From Cephalotus follicularis (lineage: Eukaryota; Streptophyta; Magnoliopsida; Oxalidales; Cephalotaceae): 64,000 nt of DNA. Made by a program: the position numbers and the translations under genes. Location of the stretch: assembly GCA_001972305.1 (NCBI GenBank), contig BDDD01001800.1, positions 265,922 through 329,921 on the forward strand, read 5' to 3'. Numbering within the stretch: the stretch's first letter is position 1; every line of letters starts with the position of its first letter. The notes beneath the pieces were generated by a model. It saw only the letters and a list, made by a program, of their open reading frames with translations, was not told the DNA's origin and ran no database searches. Shown piece by piece: positions 47,291 through 55,886 of the stretch.

Positions 47291-47410
47291 ATTTTCAAGC
47301 TGCATTGATTAGTGAGTTAGGTTTTTGTTTATGTTCTTGTGTGTGCATTTAGTTTTTGTTTTTGTGTTTGCATGTGTTTTCTTGTTTTAACTTTCTATTT
47401 GGTTTGCTTG

Positions 47411-47441
47411 AGGACAAGCAAAGTTTAAGTATGGGGGTATT
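47411..47441 (+). promoter_or_regulatory. Polypurine tract region of G
   Basis: GAGGACAAGCAAAG, then a purine-rich TTAAGTATGGGGGTAT ending at the TGTTTAGC LTR start; classic Athila-group layout. Confidence 0.8.
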
Positions 47442-48835
47442 TGTTTAGCATAACAATGTGTTGTTTTTAATGATCTATTTGTAATATTTTTATGCTTGGA
47501 ATAGACTACTTTGGTTGTGTTATGTTGATTTTCCTGTACAAGAGCTAAATGACCAAAGTGCAAGAATACTACCCAAAATTGTGCAAATTAGAGCTTGAAA
47601 GTGTAAAGATTGAAGAATTGACAAATTTGGCAGAAATAGAGTAAAAAGCGTCGACGTTTTTCATAGGGATCAATGTCTTTTCTGGGCTTACATCAAACAC
47701 GTCGATGTCTTGCTTTGAGGAACGATGTATTTTCTGGAAAATGCAACTGGCCTTCAAGAGCTATGAGAAAGACGTCGATGTCTTTCATCATAGGGATCGA
47801 CGTCTTTGAGCAAAATCGACCTGTAACTTTTGGAAAAAAAGACATCGACGTCTTTCGTCAAAGGGATCGACGTCTTTCAAGCACATCTTAGCAAAACGCG
47901 ATTTTTACCAAAAGACATCGACGTCTTCTGTTAGGGATCGACGTCTTCTTCTGCAGCAGAAATAGAAAGTTAGATTTTTTTCCATATTTTGTAACTAGGA
48001 TTGTTTTATTTCCGTTTTTGATCAATTTTGTAGTATAAAAACAATACATGGCCGGCCAAATCAAGGAGGCAGTAGAGTAGGAGCAGCCGCCTCCCTTCTT
48101 TTTCTTTTTAGCTTAGTTTTCATTATGTTTTGTAGCTAGTTTCTTAAGGTTTTTGGGGAAGAACAAAGCCTAGATTGTTATTGTTTCAATTCCATCAATA
48201 AAAATCCTTGAATATTTTATTTCTTCTTCAATATTTCTGCCTTCGCACACACTTTGTCTGTCTGATTAAAATCGACAAACATCTTGTCGATGAAGTTGAA
48301 AGCTGGTGAATAAATGGTGTTTAATGCGATCAATGGAGTCTACTCATACGGTTTGTCACGCCGAACACACTCCGTATAGACCTAGCATGACTACTCATAC
48401 GATTTGTTATCACAGTCGCACTCCGTATCGACATAGCTGCCGTTGGTTATCAAGGTATGATCGTTTAATTAAAGTGAATTGTTCAATACAATCTATGGTG
48501 AGTTTCTATACCCTAAAACCAATTTTCCATTATATATTTTCTTTAGTTTTCTTTATTGTTTTAATTAGTTTTAATTTGCACGTGTTATTTGTTGTTATTT
48601 TCGGTTATTTTATTTTAGTCTGTTATTTTATTTAATTTATTTCCTGCATGTTTTCAATTGTTTTATTATTTTTGCATAATTAGGAGTAGTTTCTGATAGT
48701 TTATCTCAAATTTGGTATACTTCGCCTAGGTTGAATAATTTGTAACTAGTTTAACGTTTCCTTGCGTTCGACCCGTTACTGCATGATCCGTGCACTTGCG
48801 GCTATAAATTTTAAAACATTCTTTTTACGTGAACA
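47442..48835 (+). mobile_element. 3' LTR of G (complete)
   Basis: 1394 bp from TGTTTAGC to GTGAACA. The first 750 bp repeat the 5' LTR. The second half, absent from the 5' copy, contains two similar segments around CTCATACGGTTTGTCACG and CTCATACGATTTGTTATC (about 48340-48420). Confidence 0.9.
47647..47950. repeat. Class II palindrome array in G 3' LTR
   Basis: Same five-pair layout as 44851-45154. Here more units keep the intact TCGA core (for example GACGTCGATGTC where the 5' LTR has GACGTCAATGTC). Confidence 0.93.
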
Positions 48836-48843
48836 ACTCCCGC

Positions 48844-48908
48844 TGTAACGCCCCTGATCCGAGTTCACTCTAGGCTCAAAGTGAGTCTCAAGGATCCGGT
48901 GCGTTACA
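48844..48908. repeat. Terminal inverted repeat (hairpin) at the end of LTR H
   Basis: TGTAACGCCCCTGATCC (48844-48860) pairs with GGATCCGGTGCGTTACA (48892-48908): 15 of 17 positions match, with a 31-base loop that itself holds TCACT/AGTGA. The inner arm thus repeats the LTR terminus in inverted form. Confidence 0.85.
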
Positions 48909-50530
48909 TGGGGTGTGACCATTAACCATTTTAACCAGATAACTTATTGCTAACATTTATTCTTAAATACTCATAATTTCAATATATCTCATCACATTCT
49001 ATATTAATTCTTAATATTACATTCCATAATAATAATTGTCAACATCTTATGTCTACACAGGATCTGTCATAAAATGTTTCACAGTGAAACATATTAACTT
49101 ATTACATCATCACTAGTTCATACAAAATATTATTGTATAACGTAATTTCTTTCCAAAACATCTTTTGTGAGCTCCTTCTAAGGCTCGACTTTCCACGTTC
49201 AATCGTTTCCTGAAAATTTATTTGAAAACCGAAAACATTGAAAGGAATGAGCATAAATAGCCCAGTAAGGTTTTCAAAATAACATACTTCATAACATTTC
49301 TTATTCTGATCATATTTCATAAATCAGAAATCATTTCATAAAACTGAGGGTCATAAAATTGTAAAGAACTCCTTTCTGAACCACGCTTCACCGGGGCATT
49401 GTGCACTCCCCGATTACTGTCCTTACATCACATGCATGTCCGTGAGCATCTCGCTCCATTATACCTCTTTGGATCACAATACAAGAGTTGTTCATCTCAG
49501 TTCATTACATTTTCACATTTCATAAATCATTTCATTGTTCCTTGAATAATCAACTCAAAGCATTCATAAAAACAGCATTGTACAATAATTGTAAAACTGA
49601 TATTTTGTATATACGTAGTCATTTTCAGAGAAAATTTAAAACATCAAAGTTAAAGTAGACTTCTCAACGAATTCAGGAGTATAAAGTTCATAATTGTTTA
49701 CTGAGAAACGAAGCCATAATAAATTTTTAAAGTTGCAGGTTCCATATAATAGTAGAACAGGAGCAGTAATTTTAAATACAGATGTTCCTTAAGAAATTGG
49801 CAGAATTCCGAAGTTTACCAAACATAACAGTTTTAGAGGACGTCTTAAGGTTTCCAAAACATTTAACCATTCAAAATTTTATCAAAAATTGAATAAGATA
49901 TGAATAAAAGAAGCTGCTATAAAATATTAGAATAAAATAGGACATTTTATGCTTTAGAAATAGAGTAGGAATCCTTACTATGCTTTAATTTCCTTCTTTC
50001 TTTCTCTACTCATAGCAGAACTCTCCTTCACTTTTTCTCTCCCTTTACTCAGCCAAATTCTTAGTCAATCTCAGTAGAGGACAACCTCATCACAGACTAA
50101 AACTACGCATATATATATATATAAGGAAAACTTAGGTTGCAAGCTTCTCTCTCTCATGATTACTTACCATGGTAGCAGCCCATGTGCCCAATTTCCTTCC
50201 TTCCATTTCATGACATCTGTCCTTGGTTATTATTTTAATCTTGTCATTAGGATAAATATCTGCAGTTCTCCTTCCCTAGTTTGACAAATGTCCTTCAATT
50301 AGTATAATTAACCCACAAAACGACAAAAAACTAGATTTGGTAACTGGTCTGCATAACTCCCAAGGACATTCACTCTTCCTTGGTTCTCTACTCCTCTGCT
50401 CTTCTCCAAAGAGCTCTCCTCCAACATTACTAAACCTTAGCATAAAAACACACGATATAATTAAACTTAAAACACTAGAGTGCTAGAAACTTCAAGTCGT
50501 CCTCTGACCTCTCCTTTCTTGGATCCTCTG

Positions 50531-51006
50531 ACTATGGAATCCTCTGTCATGCCATCCTCTGCCATGCGGTCCTCCGCCATGGGTCCTCTGCCATGCAGTC
50601 CTCCACCATGGTTCCTCTGCCATGCATCCTCTGCCATGGTTCCTCTGCCATGGTTCCTCCACCATGATTCCTCTGCCATGGGTCCTCCGCCATGATACCA
50701 TGGTTCCTCCGTCATGGGTCCTTCACCATGGTTCCTCCGCCATGGTACCATGGTTCCTCCGCCATGGTTCCTCTGTCATGGGTCCTCCGCCATGGTTCCT
50801 CCGCCATGATACCATGATTCCTCCGCCATGGGTCCTCCTCCATGGTTCCTCCGCCATTGTTCCTCTGCCATGGGTCCTCTGCCACGCGTCCCCTGCCTCG
50901 CGTCCTCTGCCGCACGGACCACGCATCCTCCGTCGTGCGTCCTCCGCCATGGGTCCTCTGCCATTCATCCTCCGCCGCACGTCCTCCGCCACGCGTCCTC
51001 CGCCAT
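50531..51006. repeat. 14-bp minisatellite (CCATGGTTCCTCCG) in LTR H
   Basis: More than 30 head-to-tail units of CCATGGTTCCTCYG with variants CCATGCATCCTCTG and CCATGGGTCCTCCG and a few 8-9 bp short units (CCATGATA). The right end becomes CG-rich (CCGCCACGCGTCCT). Because 14 is not a multiple of 3 and the unit lacks stops, long ORFs run through it on both strands; I do not call them genes. Confidence 0.93.
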
Positions 51007-51116
51007 GTAAAGGAATATTGTGATCGTTACTTTACTCCACAACCTATTAAGACTTAGAGCAAGCACACTTCCATAAATCATAACTTAAATAAAAAAATTC
51101 TTGTTATTACACACAC

Positions 51117-51133
51117 CGTCTGGGGGTGTTACA
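51117..51133 (+). mobile_element. Last 17 bases of E 5' LTR
   Basis: CGTCTGGGGGTGTTACA matches the end of the 3' LTR (CGTCCGGGGGTGTTACA, 58558-58574) and is followed by the primer binding site. Confidence 0.88.
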
Positions 51134-51137
51134 GGTT

Positions 51138-51150
51138 TTGGTATCAGAGA
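51138..51150 (+). promoter_or_regulatory. Primer binding site of E
   Basis: TTGGTATCAGAGA, one base off the initiator tRNA-Met complement (final C to A), four bases after the LTR. Confidence 0.9.
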
Positions 51151-51304
51151 ATAGGTTTTGTTTCCTTAGAAGACCTAACTAGGTTTGACCTATGAGATTG
51201 GGTAGACACTGGGTTAGGCCATTTTGGTTATGATTTTATGATATGTTTTTTGTTTCGGTTTCTGTTTCTTGTGATGTTTTATGTTTTTGAGTGCCTTTTC
51301 GTAG

Positions 51305-52579
51305 ATGGCACGTACAAGGAACACTGCTCAGAGGACTGCACCTACTGAGGCTCAAGAAGTCAGAAATGAGCCTACTATGGAGGAGTTGGTACGTCAGGCA
51401 GTCGCTCAAGAGGTACGACGCGTGTTAGGTGAACAGAATCAGAATCAGGGTCATAGGGAGCCGGTTGTGGAAGAGGATGCTCCAACTGATGTTCAGTTGG
51501 GAAGAGAAGCTGTGGACAAGACTGACACACCTACTTATATCTGGCCAGAGCGGTTCCAGAAGCAGAGACTGCAGTCTTTCAGCTCAGTCATGACTCCCGT
51601 AGAGGCTGAGCACTGGATTGCACATATGGACAAGATCTTTGATGTGCTTGGCTGTAGTGACGAGCAGAAGATTAAGCTAGCTGTTTACAAGCTTGAGGGC
51701 GATGCTCAGAAATGGTGAAAAGTTGTGGATTTGGCTAAGGGTGGCAACTATGTGGAGACTTTGACCTGGTCTGAGTTTTGTGAAGTCTTTTATCAGCAGT
51801 ACTTTCCCACTGCTGATAAGGAGGCTTATGCCAGGGAGTTCATCAATACAAGACAGAAGGATGGAGAGTCGGTCACGGAGTTTTTGACCCATTTTACTAG
51901 GCTTGCTGGTTTTGCTGGGTCTGCGGCAAGGACAGCACTAGAGCAGGCAGAAAAGTTCAAGTGGAAGTTACACTATCAGCTCCGGGGTAAACTGATCAAC
52001 ACCAGGTTTGCTGATGTTTCTGAAGTGGCAAATGCGGCAAAGTACATAGAACTGGAAAGGTTAGATTTCCAGGCAGCTCGTCAGGAAAGTGACAGGAAGA
52101 GAAACAGAGGAGATTCTCAAGGGCAAGTTTCTAGATAGAATTATAAGAACAGAAATGGCAAGCGAGGAAAGAGGAATGATAACCGGGGACAGCAACAACC
52201 CGGTAATGTTCAAAGGCAGACACAGGGAGCTGCGGATGTTCAGATTGCCAAGTGTGATGTTTGTGGTAGACAGCATCCGGTGGGAGTGTGCTACAAGGCT
52301 ATCGGGGCCTGTTTTGTGTGTGGTCAGAAGGGGCATTTCGTGAAGGATTGTCCAGACCCTCGTGCGAAGGAAAGGAAGGGGAACAATGCAGATCATGAAC
52401 AGCGCAATGTGGGAGGTCGTATCTTTGCTATCACGACTCAGTAGGCTGCTAATGCACCAGGTACTGTTTCGGGCTTTATTTCTATTGGTAACCGTAGGGC
52501 TTATGTTTTATATGATACTGGATCGACCCACTCGGATGTAGCGAGGTCTTTTGTTCGGCATCTTGGGATATCTTCATAG
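51305..52579 (+). pseudogene. gag and protease of E, four in-frame stops
   Basis: In the same frame as pol. ATG at 51305 starts MARTRNTAQRTAPTEAQ. Gag core: FSSVMTPVEAEHWIAHMDKI, CSDEQKIKLAVYKLEGDAQKW, then TGA (51716). It resumes with FCEVFYQQYFPTADKEAYAREF to about 52110, then TAG (52136). A Cys-rich region, CDVCGRQHPVGVCYKAIGAC, is followed by a CCHC knuckle FVCGQKGHFVKDC (about 52312-52350). After a third stop (TAG, 52442) comes the protease with LYDTGSTHSDV (active site Asp-Thr-Gly, about 52508-52540), then a fourth stop (TAG, about 52577) before pol. All four stops are one transition away from a Gln or Trp codon. Confidence 0.9.
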
Positions 52580-55500
52580 TTGCTTGATCCAGCTTTGGTT
52601 CTTTCGACCCCTATAGGTTCTTCTGTTGTGATATCTGAGTGTTTTTATGCTTGTCCTCTTGTTTTCGATGATCGGGTTCGTGATGCGGATCTACTTCCTA
52701 TCGATATGATTCTGGGTATGAACTGGTTGGATCGTCATCGGGCTACGATTGATTGCTACGCTCGGAGGGTTCTGTTTGGGGATGTGAATAGACCTGATTT
52801 TGTTTATCAAGGTTCACAGCCGAGGAAAGAAGTGAAGGTTATATCAGCTCTGAAGGCTAGGAAGTTGGTGGCTAAGGGCACTGAAGGTTTCTTAGCTGTT
52901 GTGAAGGATGTCTCAAAGGTCGAGCCTCGCCTTGAAGACTATCCTGTGGTTAGAGAATTTTCTGATGTGTTTCCGGAGGAGTTACCGGGTTTGCCACCGC
53001 AATGGGAAGTGGAGTTTACCATCGAACTCATTCCTGGAGCGGGACCCTTATCTAAGGCACCATATAGAATGGCACCGTTGGAATTGCAGGAGTTAAAGGA
53101 ACAGTTGCAAGAGCTATTGGATCGGGGTTTCGTTCGACCGAGTATTTCGCCGTGGGGTGCTCCGGTTCTTTTTGTGAAGAAGAAAGACGGGTCTATGAGG
53201 GTATGCATAGATTACAGAGAGTTGAACCGAATTACTGTTTGGAATAAATACCCGCTACCTAGGATTGATGACTTGTTTGATCAACTCCAGGGTGCTCGGT
53301 ATTTCTCTAAGATCGATTTGAGATCGGGATATGATCAGCTTCGGATAAAGGATGAAGATGTGCCTAAAATTGCTTTCCGTACATGGTATGGGCATTATGA
53401 GTTTTTGGTGATGCCTTTCGGACTCACTAATGCACCGGCAATTTTCATGGATCTGATGAATAGGGTGTTTCATGAGTACTTGTATCAGTTTGTGATTGTG
53501 TTCATAGATGACATCCTCGTGTATTCCAAGTCGAAGGAAGAACATGAAGAGCAGCTTCGCACTGTGCTGGGTATTCAGAGGAAGAATCAGCTATACGCGA
53601 AGTTCTCGAAGTGTGAGTTCTGGTTGGAACAAGTGGCGTTTTTGGGTCATGTGCTTATAGTTGAAGGTATCTGTGTGGATCCTGCTAAAGTTGAGGCTAT
53701 TACTAAATGGCCGAGACCTACCACAGTGACGAAGGTTAGGAGCTTTTTGGGCTTCGCTGGATATTATAGGCAGTTTGTGGAAGGCTTTTCCTCTATAGCC
53801 TTACCACTAACTCAGCTTATGAGAAAGGGAGCTAAGTTTGAATGGAATGAGGAGCGAGAAGCAAGCTTCGAGAAACTAAATAATGGTCTTGTGTCAGCAC
53901 CGATTCTTCGTTTACCATCTGGGACGGGTGGATACCAGATTTACAGCGATGCTTCTAAGAAAGGTTTGGGGTGTATTTTGATGCAGCACGGTCATGTGAT
54001 AGCTTATGCTTCAAGAAAGTTGAAGCCTTATGAAGTGAACTATCCTACACATGATCTCGAGTTGGCAGCAGTAGTGTTTGCGTTGAAGATTTGGAGGCAT
54101 TACTTGTACGGAGAAACTTGTGACGTCTTTACTGATCATAAGAGTCTCAAGTATATCTTTACGCAGAAGGAGTTGAACATGCGTCAAAGAAGATGGTTGG
54201 AACTTCTGAAAGACTATGATCTGAATATTCAGTACCATCCTGGTAAGGCAAATGTGGTAGCTGATGCTCTTAGTCGAAAAAGTTATGGGAGTGTAGCGGC
54301 TTTGCTTACTCAGCCGCAGTTGATAGCTGATATGGAGCGGATGGATTTACATCTGTATGTTCGAGGTTCTGAAGGTTGTATTGCTGCAATGAATGTTGAG
54401 CCTACTCTGATATCTTGGATTAAGACAGCTCAGAGTGATGATGGTGAACTTTGGGCCTTAGTCCAGAATGTTGAAAAGGGTAAGCAATCAGAGTTTCGTG
54501 TGGATAAGCATGGTGTGATATGGCTGGGAAATCGGTTGTGTGTTCCGTCAGATTCTTCTATCAGAGATGCTGTTTTGTCAGAGGCACACAGTTCTCCATT
54601 TTCTATACATCCGGGTTCTACGAAAATGTATAGAAACTTAAAGAAGAACTTCTGGTGGAATGGAATGAAGAGGGATGTAGCGGAGTATGTTGGGAAGTGT
54701 TTGATCTGTCAGCAGGTAAAGATTGAGCACCAACGTGCTAGTGGTTTGTTACAGCCCTTGGAAGTCCCAGTGTGGAAATGGGAGAGCATTTCGATGGACT
54801 TTGTTACGGGTTTGCCGAGAACTTTCAGAAGGAATGATTCTATCTGGGTAGTAGTGGATCGAATGACTAAATCGGCTCACTTCTTGGCTACCCGAGAGGA
54901 CTTCTCTATTGATCGTTTAGCTGAGGTGTTTCAGCAGGAGATAGTGAGACTACATGGGACTCCGGTATCCATTGTTTCATATAGGGATCCTCGTTTCACT
55001 TCGCGGTTTTGGAAAGGGTTTCAGAAAGCTTGGGGTACTAGGCTCAGTTACAGTACAGCTTTTCATCCACAGACAGATGGGCAGACTGAGATAACCATAC
55101 AGACCTTAGAGGATATGTTGAGGTCTTGTGCTTTGGAGTGGACTGGAAACTGGGATGAGTATTTAAGCTTGGTGGAGTTTACCTACAATAACAGTTGGCA
55201 CGCTAGTATCGGTATGGCTCCGTTTGAAGCTCTTTATGGGAGGAAGTGTCGAGCTCCGACATGTTGGGATGAGGTTAGAGAGCGAGTTATTGAGGGACCC
55301 GAGCTAGTGCAGATCACTACCGAGAAAGTGGCAATAGCAAGGGAGAGACTGAAAGCAGCTAAATCTCGACAGAAGAGTTATGCGGACAGACATCGGAGGG
55401 ACTTGGAGTTCAAGGTAGGTGAACATGTGTTCTTGAAAGTTTCACCTTGGAAAGGAGTCCGACGTTTTGGACTGAAGGGAAAGTTGAGTCCGCGGTTTAT

Positions 55501-55834
55501 CGGGCCTTTCAAAGTTCTGGAGAAGATAGGCGCGATTGCTTATCGGTTAGCTTTGCCTCCGCCGTTAGCACATGTCCATAACGTGTTCCACGTGTCCTTT
55601 CTGAGAGGTTATCAGTATCATCCCCTACATGTGGTTCACTATCCGTTGGACAGTATTCGGGAAGACCTATATTGTGACGAGGAGGCCGAGGCTATTCTGG
55701 ATCGACAGGAATGGGTGACACGTAGCAGGACCGTTTCTTTTGTGAAAGTGCTGTGGAGGAATCATCCCAAACGTGAGGCTACTTGGGAGCTTGAGGAGCA
55801 TATTCGGGAGCGATATCCGCACTTATTTGTTTGA
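52580..55834 (+). CDS. pol: Ty3/gypsy pol of E: protease end, RT, RNase H, integrase, chromodomain-like tail
   Basis: 1084 codons without a stop; the start shown is only where the frame opens after the last stop. Protease end: [16 protein letters not shown] (44-59). RT about 180-350 with [20 protein letters not shown] and FIDD at 308-311. RNase H: D457 in YSDAS, TDHKS (518-522), ADALSR (561-566). Integrase: zinc module H670/H677 and C707/C710, first catalytic Asp in SMDFVTG (740). The second catalytic position reads [13 protein letters not shown]: the usual Asp of SDRD is Tyr (801). Glu 837 is present in TDGQTE. The tail [19 protein letters not shown] is chromodomain-like. The integrase should be inactive if that Tyr is real. 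Confidence 0.93.
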   Translation: MLDPALVLSTPIGSSVVISECFYACPLVFDDRVRDADLLPIDMILGMNWLDRHRATIDCYARRVLFGDVNRPDFVYQGSQPRKEVKVISALKARKLVAKGTEGFLAVVKDVSKVEPRLEDYPVVREFSDVFPEELPGLPPQWEVEFTIELIPGAGPLSKAPYRMAPLELQELKEQLQELLDRGFVRPSISPWGAPVLFVKKKDGSMRVCIDYRELNRITVWNKYPLPRIDDLFDQLQGARYFSKIDLRSGYDQLRIKDEDVPKIAFRTWYGHYEFLVMPFGLTNAPAIFMDLMNRVFHEYLYQFVIVFIDDILVYSKSKEEHEEQLRTVLGIQRKNQLYAKFSKCEFWLEQVAFLGHVLIVEGICVDPAKVEAITKWPRPTTVTKVRSFLGFAGYYRQFVEGFSSIALPLTQLMRKGAKFEWNEEREASFEKLNNGLVSAPILRLPSGTGGYQIYSDASKKGLGCILMQHGHVIAYASRKLKPYEVNYPTHDLELAAVVFALKIWRHYLYGETCDVFTDHKSLKYIFTQKELNMRQRRWLELLKDYDLNIQYHPGKANVVADALSRKSYGSVAALLTQPQLIADMERMDLHLYVRGSEGCIAAMNVEPTLISWIKTAQSDDGELWALVQNVEKGKQSEFRVDKHGVIWLGNRLCVPSDSSIRDAVLSEAHSSPFSIHPGSTKMYRNLKKNFWWNGMKRDVAEYVGKCLICQQVKIEHQRASGLLQPLEVPVWKWESISMDFVTGLPRTFRRNDSIWVVVDRMTKSAHFLATREDFSIDRLAEVFQQEIVRLHGTPVSIVSYRDPRFTSRFWKGFQKAWGTRLSYSTAFHPQTDGQTEITIQTLEDMLRSCALEWTGNWDEYLSLVEFTYNNSWHASIGMAPFEALYGRKCRAPTCWDEVRERVIEGPELVQITTEKVAIARERLKAAKSRQKSYADRHRRDLEFKVGEHVFLKVSPWKGVRRFGLKGKLSPRFIGPFKVLEKIGAIAYRLALPPPLAHVHNVFHVSFLRGYQYHPLHVVHYPLDSIREDLYCDEEAEAILDRQEWVTRSRTVSFVKVLWRNHPKREATWELEEHIRERYPHLFV

Positions 55835-55870
55835 GGTATGTGTATGTTGTGATTTCGGGACGAAATCCTT

Positions 55871-55886
55871 TTTAAGGGGGGGTGGA
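55871..55886 (+). promoter_or_regulatory. Polypurine tract of E
   Basis: TTTAAGGGGGGGTGGA immediately precedes the TGTAATACCC start of the 3' LTR. Confidence 0.9.

Larger units (their letters stand above)
44646..48835 (+). mobile_element. Non-autonomous Athila-like gypsy element G
   Basis: 4190 bp flanked by the perfect duplication ACTCC (44641-44645 and 48836-48840). Layout: truncated 5' LTR (44646-about 45395), gag C-terminal part and protease (45396-47183), a short repeat-bearing tail, polypurine tract, and a full 3' LTR (47442-48835). There is no reverse transcriptase, RNase H or integrase. The protease and the tract GAGGACAAGCAAAG...ATGGGGGTAT are typical of the Athila group. The LTR copies are very alike, so the loss of 640 bp of 5' LTR plus leader and gag N-terminus is recent, or happened before or during insertion. 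Confidence 0.9.
48844..51111 (-). mobile_element. Solo LTR H in the tail of E 5' LTR
   Basis: About 2.27 kb, TGTAACGCCCC to TTATTACA, three bases right of the G duplication. Flanks CCCGC (48839-48843) and CACAC (51112-51116) would be a 5-bp duplication with two changes, so the ends are less certain than for the other elements. Minus orientation is suggested by the block that reads, on the minus strand, CTTACTGGGCTATTTATGCT (about 49250-49275), similar to the CCGTACTGAGGTTTGCTCAG block of E LTRs. No internal domain. It contains a terminal hairpin and a 14-bp minisatellite. Confidence 0.72.

Noticed and set aside
50467..51057. Several ORFs with WRRTHGRGTMAEEP-type repeats
   Set aside because: Product of a 14-bp minisatellite lacking stop codons; open in several frames on both strands, no start context.
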